Shown: in pieces, positions 26,865-39,070 of the stretch
Numbering within the stretch: position 1 is the first letter of the stretch
Layout: each line of letters opens with the position of its first letter
Source: Wurfbainia villosa
Lineage: Eukaryota; Streptophyta; Magnoliopsida; Zingiberales; Zingiberaceae
Reading direction: 5' to 3'
Assembly: GCA_025175895.1 (NCBI GenBank)
Contig: CM045992.1
Location: forward strand, 92,422,800-92,486,799
Length of the DNA: 64,000 nt
Program-made: the position numbers and the translations under genes
Notes under the pieces: model-generated
What the model saw: only the letters and a program-made list of their open reading frames with translations
The model's database searches: none
Told to the model about the DNA's origin: nothing

Positions 26865-28347
26865 TGTTAGGGGATCGAAACGGCCGGCTAGAGGGGGGTG
26901 AATAGCCCTCTTACGATGGATGTCGAAATTCGCTCGTTCTCATTGCGTTGCTTGTCTATGATTGTCGTTAGCGCAGTGGAAACAATAAAACAATAATAAT
27001 ACTAACAACAAATAAGCACACGCAAACACACACGATATACGTGGTTCGGAACCGAATGGTTCCTACGCCACGAGCGAGCTCCTCGAGCTCTAGTTATGTG
27101 CACGACACTAACCAAACTCCTTCTCGACTACACATCGGAGGTGGAGAAACCTCTTACAAGCTATTACAACAAGTAATATGGAATACAACAAGAAATACAA
27201 AGACAATACAAAAGAGAACTTTTACACGATTGTTTTGATCGCTTTCTTGTTGCTTGCTTTTTCTTGCTCTTGAAGGTCTGGAATGCAACAACAATTCCCC
27301 TCCAAAGTAACCTCAAAAGCCTTGGTAAAATCCTCCCTCTTGAGCTCCTTTTATAATCTGCATCAAGATGATTTCGCGCCCATCAGTCAACTGATTGTGA
27401 CCATCAGTCGATTGGTCCTGTAGCCGTTGTCTCACAACGGCCAGATCCATGTTGGCTAAGTTCCAACGGATCACACATCAGTCGACTGATGGCACCCATC
27501 AGTCGACTGATCATCCATCAGTCGAGTGCTGGCGAGCTCGACTCCATTCTGTGCCTATGCACAGTGTCATCGATCGCCATCCTCGGCATGATCGATTCTC
27601 CCAACGATCACGCTTTCGCTCAATGATCGATCAGCCAGACTTGGTTCAGTCGAACACTGGTCGAACCCATACGACCTAGAGCAGTCGACTGACACCTATC
27701 CCAGTCGATTGATGTCGGATAAAACCTCAAACACAAAGTTGTTTGAGCATCCGACACTCAGTCTTGGCCACTTGGCCAAGTTCACCTTATCCCTCATGGA
27801 GTTTTCCACCGAAGCTCTCTTCCCTCGGCCTACGTCCCTCGGATGCGCCAAGCGCACGGCTTCACAATGCCATCCTTCGCGTCTCATACCCTAGAAGTAT
27901 GCTTCCCTTTGGGCTCACTCCAATCGCTCCCCGTCCGGTGGTCCCTCGGATGCACCAAGCACACGGCTTCGCAATGCCATCCTTCACCGACTCAAGGACC
28001 CGAGCCTAGTGAACTTGCCAAGTTCTCAAGACTTCCCAAATGCACCAAGCGCACGGCTTCGCAATGCATTTCTCACCAAGCACCAAGCACCAAGCGCATT
28101 GCTTCGCAATGCTTTGGATTTCCCATGCCAAGCACCAAGCGCACGGCTTCGCAATGCTTTGGACTTTTCCATGCCAAGGCTTCCCCCTTGGACTTCCACA
28201 CCAAGCTCCATGCTTGGATTTTCCATGCCAACCCCATGTTGGACTTTCCCATGACAATCCCATGTCATGAGTTTTGTCTATCATCAAAATACTATCAAGG
28301 TATTGCTCGAGTCAAACTCGAGTCAACCTGGGTCGATTGCACCAATA
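26865..28347 (-). repeat. TRG-1 3' LTR (1483 bp)
   Basis: On the plus strand it runs TGTTAGGGGATCG to GATTGCACCAATA; the expected terminal CA is mutated. The minus-strand TATA box (TATAAAAG) is near 27349. U3 holds a minisatellite around CACCAAGCGCACGGCTTCGC (about 27840-28170) and several CAGTCGACTG palindromes (27476-27511, about 27684). Confidence 0.92.
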
Positions 28348-28361
28348 ATCTCCCCCTTTTT
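28348..28361 (-). other. TRG-1 polypurine tract
   Basis: The minus strand reads AAAAAGGGGGAGAT immediately before the 3' LTR. An identical tract sits before the TRG-3 3' LTR at 60721-60734. Confidence 0.9.
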
Positions 28362-29943
28362 GATGATTGACAAAACTACCATCTCAAGTCTACCAATTCT
28401 CTCATACTGGCAATTCTCATATCCCAATGAGAATTCCAACGAACCCTAATTGGTAACTTGGTAACTTCTCCCCCTTTTTGACATTACATCAAAAAGGTCC
28501 TCCCCAAGGGTATGAATGTCTCATATCCCAATGAGATCTTACAATCTCTCCCTTGGAGGAATACATGCCTACAATCTTTCTAGTGATCCCATATCACTTA
28601 AAGAGAGGCAACCCAATTTTCCGCCCATGAGGAAATACAATCCATCTTCCCATGATGGATACCTCCCCCTAGAGACTTGCTCCCCCTTGACTATTGCACC
28701 AACAATGTCCTTGGAGAGTCCCTAAGCCAATAGGAACATTAAACCAAACAAAATTAAGGCAAAGTTCAACAATGAACTCTCATCCACCTTAAAATTGATA
28801 CTCACCCTCAACCCAACTCCTAATCCATATCCAATGGATTTCCACCCTCTCTAATACTCTCCCAAGCATATCCTAGGGTTAGGAGTGGTTAGAGGACAAA
28901 AACACAGCTGAACATGGGCCTAACCAACAAGGTTTACCCGAAATCAGCATTGTCAGTCGACTGTGTCAAAAACCAGTCGACTGACACCCTCATCAGTCGA
29001 CTGGCCTCCCTGGCAGTCGATTGATAACTGCATTTGCAATTTTCTAAATTTCAGAAATGACTTTCCAAAATTCATAAGTAAATATACATAAGTATATAAA
29101 TCTTGAAATTTGGTATGTATACTACTTATCACAAATATTATGGGTGAAAAATATAAGAAAATTATTTTACCCATTAAACTAGGAGATTGATAAAAAGTTC
29201 AAAATTTGAGAAAAGCTTCAATAAAGAGACCTCTTTGTATCATCTCATTCAATGGTGATAGCTATCAAAAGATAGACTTCACCAAGGTTTTTCAAAATGT
29301 TTTCAAAATGTTTTTCAAACCTTAATTTTCTTTTTCCTAAACATCTCACCAATATCTAGATGTGTAAAACACATACAAGTCAAATTTTTGTGAGATGTGG
29401 GTTTTGTTTTGTTTATGTTCTCATGCATATTTCTAGGCAACATTAATTTGATTCCCTTCGAGTTGTGCCATAGTCCTTAACTCCATTTTAAACTATGCAT
29501 GATATGATTATGGCATAAATATGATTTAGATAAAAACATATGCCAATATCATGATGTCATGGCATGTGAATGAGATCTATGCATACATGACATCTAAATA
29601 TAAATCTAAACATGATCATGACATTTTTATAGATAAGAATGAAAATGATGTCATGACATGGCAAGACAAACAAATCATGTCAACTAAAATATACTAAGGT
29701 ATAGAATACCTAAGTGTTAAAATTAATTTGCCATTTCTAGAGATTAAACCAATTTTTCCTTAATGTCATTCATCTCCCTAGTGTGCCAAAAACCCAAAAT
29801 GGCACACCATGACTTCTATGACCTAATTGTGCCAATTTAAATCATTTTAAACTTCTCAAACACATTGGCACATCCTAATGTGTCAACTCTACTATGGTTA
29901 GGTTAACTACCCATCCATTTAGGGTTGACACACCCTAACCCAT
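28362..29943 (-). other. TRG-1 3' untranslated region
   Basis: This is 1.6 kb without a credible open frame. It has CAGTCGACTG palindromes (about 28953-29025), a segment resembling the TRG-2 and TRG-3 3' regions ('ttttgatagc' / 'accttggtga', about 29265-29295) and clustered CATGAC/GTCATG motifs (about 29490-29680). Conservation between the three elements suggests function in the RNA. Confidence 0.7.
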
Positions 29944-31532
29944 CTATCGTGAATCAATCACGCTTTTAGGAACCCAATACTTATTGGAGCTCATTGGGTT
30001 AACAAGGTATTCCCTAGGGATAACTTCCCTAGATACCTTCCTAATGACCCTTTTAGGCTTTGAAACCATAGTCTTTTGGGTCTTACTTGGGTCAACTCTA
30101 GAGGTGACTCCTCCATTGACCTTCTTAGTGGCTTTCTTGGTTTTCCTTAAGTCCTTAGCCACTAAGCACACACCATGACTAGTCTTAGGGATGACTTCCC
30201 TATTAGCCTTGGTTTTCCTAGACCTAGAAATAGTTCCATAATTAAATGGAACATTATGATAAGTCTTCTTGGGCTTAGATTTGTGACCCAAACCTTCCTT
30301 GCCCTTAGACCGTTCTTGTCTCCTAGGTTTTGACTTTTGGGCATTAGACCCTTGAACCGAATTTGATATTAAAGCTAGGGTCTTCTCCAATTTTTCTAGC
30401 CTTGACCTCAAGGCTTGGTTCTCCACCTCTAATTTCCTCAATTTTGAATTTTCATTAGGTTTATGGGAAGGCCTCTTGTTCTTAGGCATGTGCCTAGACT
30501 TTTTGGGATTAATACCCAAATTTTCTTCTATTCTCCTAATGGACTCCTTTGGTAAAATATTTCTAGAATTATGAGTCCTAGGTTTGTCTTTAGCTACATG
30601 AACATGCTTAGCACCTAAGCAATAAATCTTATTATTTCTCTTAGCATGCTTTTCATTGATAATAGCAAGAGAACAAAAATAATTCTTAGCATGCTTTTTG
30701 ACTTTAGGAATTAAAAGTGCATTATTTAAATATACCTTAGGGTTAACTTGAGAAGCTCCCCCTTTATGAGTTGCACCTTCTTGCCCTTTCTTCCTCCCCC
30801 TAGGGCATTTGCTTCGGTAGTGTCCCCGTTGGTTGCACTTGAAGCACACAATGTGCTCTTTGCTCTTAATTGAGGAAACACTGGCATCGTTTGACTTTGG
30901 GTTGACTTTTGGTGTCGATGCCTTCTTCTTAGCCAATTTAGGGCATTTTCTCTTGTAATGCCCTTTCTCCCTACACTAAAGCATATTATGTGATTTTTAT
31001 TTAAAATAATAACACTTGAGTTACCTAGGGAGGTGGTGGAGGCCTCTTCCTGATCTTCACTTCTCCCGGATGTGGATGCTTCTTGTTCTTGCTCCAGGAT
31101 GGAAGATTGCCTCTCCTCCCCCTCAATGCTAGAGGTGGAGGTCTCCACCAAGTCATCAACATCTTCAAATGTTGTGAGTTCTTCTTCCTCGGCATTTTCT
31201 TCTACTTGTGCCGGTTGGGAATTTTCTTGGAAATTTATTATCTTATTCCATAGTTCCCTTGCATCCCTATAATCACCCAATCTAGACCAAATAGTGTTAG
31301 GTAACAAATCACTAATCAATTTAATTACCTCGAGATTTGTCTTGAAGTTCTTGATTTGGTCTTGGGTCCACTTTGATTTTTCAATGGGCTTGTTGTGTTT
31401 GTCCCTAGGCATCTCAAAACCATTTTCTATAATAATCATATAATCAAAATCGGTTTCGAGATATACCTCCATCCGTTTCTTCCACCAAGCAAAATCTCCA
31501 TCGAATTTCGGTGGATGGATGAAGCCGGCCAT
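29944..31532 (-). pseudogene. TRG-1 gag (two zinc knuckles, coiled-coil C-terminal extension)
   Basis: This is the only coding region of the element, about 529 codons from an ATG at 31532 to a stop just after 29944. The N-terminal half is a copia-type capsid domain (FDGDFAWWKKRMEVYL, then WSRLGDYRDARELWNKI), followed by an acidic Ser/Glu linker. The first zinc knuckle is interrupted by loss of one base near 30985, which shifts the frame. The second is intact (CFKCNQRGHYRSKC). Downstream, 29944-30936 stays open for 330 codons: a Leu-rich coiled coil (KLRKLEVENQALRSRLEKLE), a Lys/Arg-rich stretch and the terminal motif NKYWVPKSVIDSR. In autonomous SIRE-like elements a comparable WVPK segment leads into protease; here a stop follows. 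Apart from the single frameshift it is well preserved. Confidence 0.85.
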
Positions 31533-31570
31533 TTTGTTGTGCTCTCGCGGCGGTTAGTCCTTGAAGAGCG

Positions 31571-31588
31571 ACCTCGGCTCTGATACCA
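31571..31588 (-). other. TRG-1 primer-binding site
   Basis: The minus strand reads TGGTATCAGAGCCGAGGT, two bases from the 5' LTR. It is of initiator-Met tRNA type. Confidence 0.92.
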
Positions 31589-31590
31589 CT

Positions 31591-33072
31591 TGTTAGGGGA
31601 TCGAAACGGCCGACTAGAGGGGGGTGAATAGCCCTCTTACGATGGATGTCGAAATTCGCTCGTTCTCGTTGCGTTGCTTGTCTACGATTGTCGTTAGCAC
31701 AGCGGAAACAATAAAACAATAATAATACTAACAACAAATAAGCACATGCAAACACACACGATATACGTGGTTCGGAACCGAATGGTTCCTACTCCACGGG
31801 CGAGCTCCTCGAGCTCTAGTTATGCGCACGACACTAACCAAACTCCTTCTCGACTACACGTCGGAGGTGGAGAAACCTCTCACAAGCTATTACAACAAGT
31901 AATATGAAATACAACAAGAAATACAAAGACAATACAAAAGAGAACTTTTACACAATTGTTTTGATCGCTTTCTTGTTGCTTGCTTTTTCTTGCTCTTGAA
32001 GGTCTAGAATGCAACAACAATTCCCCTCCAAAGTCACCTCAAAAGCTTTGGCAAAATCCTCCCTCTTGAGCTCCTTTTATAACCTGCATCAAGATGATTT
32101 CGCGCCCATCAGTTGATTGATCGTGACCATCAGTCGACTAGTCCTGTAGTCGTTGTCTCACAACGGTCAGATCCACGTTGGCTAAGTTCCAACGGATCAC
32201 ACATCAGCCGACTGATGGCAACCATCAGTCGACTGATCATCCATCAGTCGAGTGCTGGCGAGCTCGACTCCATTATGTGCCTATGCACAGTGTCATCAGT
32301 CGACTACAATCCCTCGATGATCGATTCTCCTAACAATGATCGCCTCCTGGCGGTCTGATCGATCAGCCAGACTTGGTTCAGTCGAACACTGGTCGAACCC
32401 ATACGACCTAGAGCAGTCGACTGTCACCTATCCCAGTTGACTGATGTTGGCTAAAACCTCAAACACAAAGTTGTTTGAGCGTCCGACACTCAGTCTTAGC
32501 CACTTGGCTAAGTTCACCTTATCCCTCATGGAGTTTCCCACCGAAGCCCTCTTCCCTCGGCCTACGTCCCTCGGATGCGCCAAGCGCACGACTTCGCAAC
32601 GCCATCCTTCGCGTCTCATACCCTAGAAGTATGCTTCCGTTTGGGCTCACTCCATTCGCTCCCCGTCCGACGGTCCCTCGGATGCACCAAGCGCACGGCT
32701 TCGCAATGCTATCCTTCACCGACTCAAGGACCCGAGCCTGGTGAACTTGCCAAGTTCTCAAGACTTCCCAAATGCACCAAGCGCACGGCTTCGCAATGCA
32801 TTTCTCACCAAGCACCAAGCACACGGCTTCGCAATGCTTTGGATTTCCCATGCCAAGCACCAAGCGCACGGCTTCACAATGCTTTGGACTTTCCCATGCC
32901 AAGGCTTCCCCCTTGGACTTCCACACCAAGCTCCATGCTTGGATTTTCCATGCCAACCCCATGTTGGACTTTCCCATGACAATCCCATGTCATGAGTTTT
33001 GTCTATCATCAAAATACTATCAAGGTATTGCTCGAGTCAAACTCGAGTCAACCAGGGTAGATTGCACTAACA
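31591..33072 (-). repeat. TRG-1 5' LTR (1482 bp)
   Basis: Plus-strand ends are TGTTAGGGGATCG...CACTAACA. It is nearly the same as the 3' LTR except for a scrambled patch around 32290-32360. The minus-strand TATA box is near 32077. The palindrome cluster lies at about 32110-32445. Confidence 0.93.
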
Positions 33073-33077
33073 GAACC

Positions 33078-34483
33078 AAGTGAGTATAAGATGAGTGAAG
33101 GGAATGGGGCAGGATTCATTCGAGCTGCTGAAGGGTTTCAGAAATAGTTCTGGATCAACCGTTGATCTTTTCGGTTAATTGGGGATCATGATGTACTACT
33201 AGGTGCCACTCATGATCGTTCTATAATTAATGGTTAATTATAGCCGGCCAACATAAATCGAGAACCTATTTGGTCACACACATAACGAGCGTAATCCGAA
33301 GCATTTAAAATGAGCTTGAGAATGAGATTCTCAGACCGAGAGAAACTAGGTTTGGTTAGACCAAACATGGAGCGAGCATGAAATCGTTTCAGTCGCAATG
33401 GAAGCGTGGATAGACCGTGTCTTATGGAGACATGATGGATGAACCAAATTGGTTTGGTTCTAATCCAATGGAGGAGAATAAACCAAAGGGGTTTGGTTTG
33501 TTTTAAATGAATGAACCAAAGTTGGTTCGGTTCGTTTTAACTTAAAATAAACCATCATGGTTTGGTTTATTTTAACTTAAATTAATGGAGCAGGTTAACG
33601 GGCTTTTGGTTATGATCCGATAACCATTAAGAGAATTTGTTCTCTATAAAATTGGGCTTAAGGGTTTTTGTTAAGCCCTAATCCATGCAACCCTAGTTGT
33701 TGCCGCCCACCCTCTCCCTCTTCTCCAAGTGGTCGGTGCCCAACTCCTTGCTCCCTCCCAAGCTCCTCCAACCGGCGTCCAGCAGCTACCGTCCTCCCCA
33801 CTTGCCGGCGTCTAGCTGTTGCCGGAGGAGCTCCTGTGATCTTCCTTGACTCCGGCGACAAGGTGAGCATATTGCTTTCCTTATTTGGCCGGCGCAAGGT
33901 CTCCACCAAAGCTGTCCAGTTTTCTGGACTGCTTGTTTCCTTCTTGTCGGAGCATCATTTGGATGATGTTTGGAGCTCCGACAGTGCCATCCTTGCCGGG
34001 GATTCGATCTCCGGTAATCCTCATAAGTGGAGGACGAAGGATTTGTCAAACGGTTGACGAATACCTCTCCGGAGAAGCGAGTTTTTGAGGACTCGTTTTG
34101 GATCCGAATTTTAATTCGGATCGTGATCTTCTCTCGATCACATCGTCTTCAACACGAGGCTAGTTACCCGTATGAAGATGAGGCTCGTGACTTTGTGAAG
34201 TCATCCCGAAGATACTCGGTGTGGATACGGATAGAGACGATTCTAGCGAGGATCGTTCCGGTTGATGCCTTTCCCGCTACACGTGATACGTCAGGTATAC
34301 GTAGTATAAATTTCCTTTTATTGCAAAATTTGAATTTACGGTTATGTCTACACATGTTGTACTATGCATGCATGTGGTGTGTGTGTTGTAATAAATTAGA
34401 TTTATTATTTTATTTCTTCCGCTGTGCATATGTTTACGAAACATGTTCGAACATACACTCGCCGTGGTGCCGGAAACCCAACA
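33078..34483 (+). repeat. COP1-s 5' LTR, second part
   Basis: It continues the LTR cut at 26864 and ends CCCAACA at 34483. Total LTR length without the insert is about 2227 bp, against 2219 in the array. A 129-codon frame at 33668-34057 recurs in the 3' LTR but is broken in array copies. Confidence 0.92.
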
Positions 34484-34484
34484 G

Positions 34485-34502
34485 TGGTATCAGAGCCCAG
34501 AT
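34485..34502 (+). other. COP1-s primer-binding site
   Basis: TGGTATCAGAGCCCAGAT directly follows the LTR. It matches the array's primer site except near its 3' end. Confidence 0.9.
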
Positions 34503-35796
34503 TGTGTTTCGACATAATCGTAAAATTATTTTGCAATAGTCATAATGATATTTCTGGAAATTTTCTACTTTTGGAAAGTTAGAAGTATTTATGGAAATTT
34601 TTAATTTTGGAAAGTCTAGAAGTATTTATGGAAATCTTCTACTTTTGGAAAGTTAGAAGTATTTATGAAAATTGATATTTTCCATAAATAAAATATTTGA
34701 TTATATTTGGAAATTTGTTTCCTAATTTAATCATGATTTGATTTGGGAAATCAAATCTTAAAAATATTTTATTTCCATAAGTAGTTTTGATGATTTAGGA
34801 AAATTTGTTTCCTAAATTGACTTTCCTTAATTAACACTTTCCACAAATAAAATATGTGATTAGATTTGGAAATTTGTTTCCTAATTTAATCATGATTTGA
34901 TTTGGAAAATCAAATCTCAAACATATTTTATTTCCATAAATAGTTATGACATATAAGGAAATTTTATACATGTCATAATTGTATGCCATGTAATTGTATT
35001 AGATGCATATCATTATGTCATGCGTGTCGTGACATGTAGATGTATGCCATGTATGTCATGCCATGTAGATAATAGTTATTTGCATGCAAAGGGGATGAGA
35101 CATAAAAACCTTTACTCAATATTAAAGCCTACACCTTCCATTAATATGGTTAGAACTAGAGTTTCGTTTCTTGTTTGGGTTGTTGGACTCTCTCCAAGCC
35201 CGGCTCGAACCTGAACATGTTCAAACCATGGAATAGTTTATTACTAATATGGTAAGAGTTAGAGGTCAATCGTTAGCTTCGGTTGTTGGACTCTCTCCAA
35301 GCCGGGCTAATTGGTTGAATGCGCTCTAACCATATTAAAACTATGTCTCGATTAATGGGTTGACTTTAACCTGGAGCATCGGCTTGTTGGACTCTCTCCA
35401 AGGTCGATGTGAAGGGAGGTGAAGTTTGGTGGTATGCATATGATGCATACTTGTTAATGTGTTAACAACCCGATATATGTGTGAACAATCAATTAGTTGA
35501 TAGCACATTGTGATAGTTGCATATATATGATATGCAATCGGTATATTTGATACCTACCTTCGTAGTTATGAATGGCTTGTTGGACTCTCTCCAAGGTTGT
35601 TCATATCTATGTTTGATATTAGCCCATTCGGAGATGGACCTACGATCTCCCGAAGTGATTTTGGGGTTTTTGAAATTTGAAAAATGAATGGGATTTATGA
35701 ATGTATATTAATGCATTTTAAAATCATTTTCTCATATATGCTCATTTTGTATTTCTAAGTTAATCTATTGATCATGATGTATTTCTCATATATTAA
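34503..35796 (+). other. COP1-s leader remnant
   Basis: This is homologous to the reverse complement of the array leaders. It includes the AT-rich repeats and four hairpin motifs (TTGGACTCTCTCCAA at about 35184, 35287, 35383 and 35580). It stops near the gag start codon, where the deletion to the 3' LTR begins. Confidence 0.85.
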
Positions 35797-37764
35797 TGAT
35801 TCTATCGAGATTAGCACGAGGTATACTCCTTGGTGTATCCAAGCAGGTAATTCTCATTGGCTAGAGACATTGTGATGTCCGGAGTTAATCGTGGATGCTA
35901 GTTATGGTAACTAGTTCATTGGAGTGACCAGCCATAATACTTCATATGGTTCTCTGCATATATAGATATGTCAATGAAGTTCTTACTACAGCTTAAGTGC
36001 GATGTTCCTTTGACTTGTGGTATTCAAGTCATCTTGATCATAAAGACTTATGCTTTGACATCTTAAGCAAGCATCTCTAAGGAGATGTGGACCCGGGATG
36101 ATTGGGTATAAGTCGAAGTGATCGAAGGTGTTTGAATAGCCTATAAAGGATTCACCACTCCTTGCGAGGAGATGTAAACCCATGGCCTCTCGTCGGATTG
36201 TTGCTAAAGTCTTTGGCCAAAGCATTACATGTTTAGAGTAAGGTACTCTTCAATACATGTGTAGTAACTAGAATCCGTAGGACGAGGAAATGATACTTGG
36301 GCTAGGTGTGACGTAGTCAACCTAGTGGGGACTGACACTATAGACCATGTCCTGAACCAAGTGGGTATAAGATGAGTGAAGGGAATGGGGCACGATTCAT
36401 TCGAGCTGCTGAAGGGTTTCAGAAATAGTTCTGGATCAACCGTTGATATTTTCGATTAATTGGGGATCATGATGTACTACTAGGTGCCACTCATGATCAT
36501 TCTATAATTAATGGTTAATTATAGATGACCAACATAAACCGAGAACCTATTTGGTCACACACACAACGAGCGTAATCCGAAGGATTTAAAACGAGCTTGA
36601 GAATGAGATTCTCAGACCGAGAGAAACTAGGTTTGGTTGGACCAAACATGGAGCGAGCATGAAATCGTTTCAGCCGCAATGGAAGCGTGGATGGGCCGTG
36701 TCTTATGAAGACATGATGGATGCACCAAATTTGTTTGGTTCTAATCCATTGGAGGAGAATAAACCAAAGGGGTTTGGTTTGTTTTAAACGAATGAACCAA
36801 AGTTAGTTCGGTTCGTTTTAACTTAAAATAAACCATAATGGTTTGGTTTATTTTAACTTAAATTAATGGAGCGGGTTAACGGGCTTTTGGTTATAATCCG
36901 ATAACCATTAAGAGAATTTGTTCTCTATAAAATAGGGCTTAAGGGTTTTTGTTAAGCCCTAATCCATGCAACCCTAGTTGTTGCCGCCCACCCTCTCCCT
37001 CTTCTCCAAGTGGTCGGCGCCCAACTCCTTGCCGCCGCCCAAGCTCCTCCAACCGGCATCCAGCAGCTACCGTCCTCCCCACTTACCGGCGTCTAGTTGC
37101 TGCCAGAGGAGCTCCGGTGATCTTCCTTGACTCCAGCGACAAGGTGAGCATATTGCTTTCCTTATTTGGCCGGCGCAAGGTCTCCACCAAAGCTGTCCAG
37201 TTTTCTGGACAGCTTGTTTCCTTCTTGTCGGAGCGTCGTTTGGACGACGTTTGGAGGTCCGACAGCGCCATCCTTGCTGGGGATTCAATCTCCGGTAATC
37301 CACATAGGTGGAGGACGAAGGATTCATCAAACGATTGACGAATACCTCTCCAGAGAAGCGAGGTTTTGAGGACTCGTTTTGGATCCGAATTTTGATTCAG
37401 ATCATGATCTTCTCTCGATCACATCGTCTTCAACACGAGGCTAGTAACCCGTACGAAGACGAGGCTCATGACTTTGTGAATTCATCCCGAAGATACTCAG
37501 CGTGGATACGGATAGAGACGATTCTAGCGAGAATCGTTCCGGTTGATGCCTTTCCCACTACACGTGATACGTCAGGTATACATAGTATAAATTTCCTTTT
37601 ATTGCAAAATTTGAATTTACGGTTATTTCTACACATGTTGTACTATGCATGCGTGTGGTGTATGTGTTGTAATAAATTAGATTTATTATTTTATTTCTTC
37701 CGTTGTGCACATGTTTACGAAACATGTTCGAACACACACTCGCCGCGGTGCCGAAAACCTAACA
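35797..37764 (+). repeat. COP1-s 3' LTR, 5'-truncated
   Basis: It enters the LTR about 250 bp from its normal start and runs to CCTAACA at 37764. The missing start was removed with the whole coding region in one deletion. Confidence 0.9.
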
Positions 37765-37769
37765 CCTTG

Positions 37770-38912
37770 CACACGGCTTGGCCATGTGAAAATCACACGG
37801 TCATGTGGCAGCACCGTAAATTTGACGAAATAGGGTTTTTGAAGCATTTATGCAAAGTTGGTGCCGCCTCTATATATAGGAAACTTGTCTAAGAGGCTGG
37901 GGATCACAAGGGAGCTGTCCTAGGGCTCCCAAACCCTAGGGTGGAGGCACGACGGTTGGGACAACACTTCGACGCCCTAAAAAGCTTTGGGAACTCATAA
38001 CGGGGAGGAAGAAAGCCATCAGAGATCCAAATTCTTCACTTCAACGCCGGAGAGAAGAGACACAACCCATTGTAAATTCTGTTCTTTACGTAATTTCCAT
38101 TGTTTATACAAACATGATCATGCTTTGTGTTTCTTCTCTCTTATTTATGGAGTAGACTTTTCGATTCTAGGACTAGGGAGTAGTTTGTGTTGAGTTAGAA
38201 TATGTTGGTTCAAATATCTTTTTGCTCTTGAATATATATTTACAATTGGCGTTTGGTTTAGAGCTATAACTATTGTTTTGGTTTTCTATCTACTGTGCTA
38301 GTCGATATGAGGGGTGACAACCCTTGTATCTAAGATTTAGGAGAATTAAGGAGGAACCTAGGGGTTAGCCTCATCTCCCGTAACCGTGGGTAGAAGGATG
38401 CGATAGAGTAGGAAATGTGCCCCGTTTTAGACTCATTGCAGGGATTGATCCGGCATCCTCGTACCGACTATCCCATCCTAAGTACAGGGGTCGACCTGGT
38501 AATGGTAGAGGTAGCTTCCGATAGATGCGAAGGCTCATCGGGGGAGTGCATGATGTCCTTTCCACAAAACCTTAGCTAGAAACCTCGATAAAACCCAATT
38601 GACAACATGTTCTACGACACACAAACGAAATCGAAATCCTAGAATCCCTTTCAATGACTCACAACTAGTTTCTTTCTTCTTCCGTGTGACATCGTATTGA
38701 GTTGGGACCGCCGTCAACCCTCGCAATAGATTTGAATTCCGAACAATAACCTCCACTTACCAAATCGATACTCGAATCTCAGTCCCTGTGAGATCGATAA
38801 TCTTTTTATTACTTGACGATATCTATGCACTTGCGGGCATTGAGCACGTGCACGCGCTTCTAGTCCTCGACGGTCTCCATCACGAGATTTGAGGTCGCGT
38901 TCGTGTGCATCA
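37770..38912 (+). repeat. GYP-E 5' LTR, second part
   Basis: It resumes the LTR after COP1-s and matches 43198-44257. The TATA box (TATATATAGG) is at 37871-37880. It ends GTGCATCA at 38912. Confidence 0.88.
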
Positions 38913-38917
38913 AGTTT

Positions 38918-38935
38918 TGGTGCCGTTGCCGGAGA
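38918..38935 (+). other. GYP-E primer-binding site
   Basis: TGGTGCCGTTGCCGGAGA lies five bases after the LTR end. It is close to the TGGCGCCGTTGCCGGGGA site typical of Athila-like gypsy elements (tRNA-Asp class, from family knowledge). Confidence 0.85.
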
Positions 38936-39070
38936 CTGATTGATTCGATATCGAATCAAGAAGTGGATAGTTGGATCGGACCTAGGCTAGATTTAATTTT
39001 CTTGTTTTATTTTATTTTATTTCAGTTTTGTTGCTCTTTCCTTATTTATAATTTCTTGCATATAACAATG

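Larger units (their letters stand above)
26865..33072 (-). mobile_element. TRG-1: gag-only LTR retrotransposon (TR-GAG-like)
   Basis: This is a complete element of 6208 bp flanked by GAACT (26860-26864) and GAACC (33073-33077). The undisturbed COP1 sequence is GAACC, so one copy has mutated. LTRs of 1483 and 1482 bp enclose a 3243-bp internal region with a tRNA-iMet primer site, one gag coding region and a polypurine tract. No pol domains were found on either strand. Near-equal LTRs with few differences suggest relative youth. Confidence 0.9.
26044..37764 (+). mobile_element. COP1-s: internally deleted COP1 copy inserted in GYP-E LTR
   Basis: The target duplication CCTTG is at 26039-26043 and 37765-37769, and the related LTR at 43195-43202 shows the uninterrupted site. 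The copy consists of a 5' LTR (split by TRG-1), primer site, about 1.3 kb of leader, then a direct jump at about 35797 into the 3' LTR some 250 bp from its start. All of gag-pol is gone. Confidence 0.9.
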
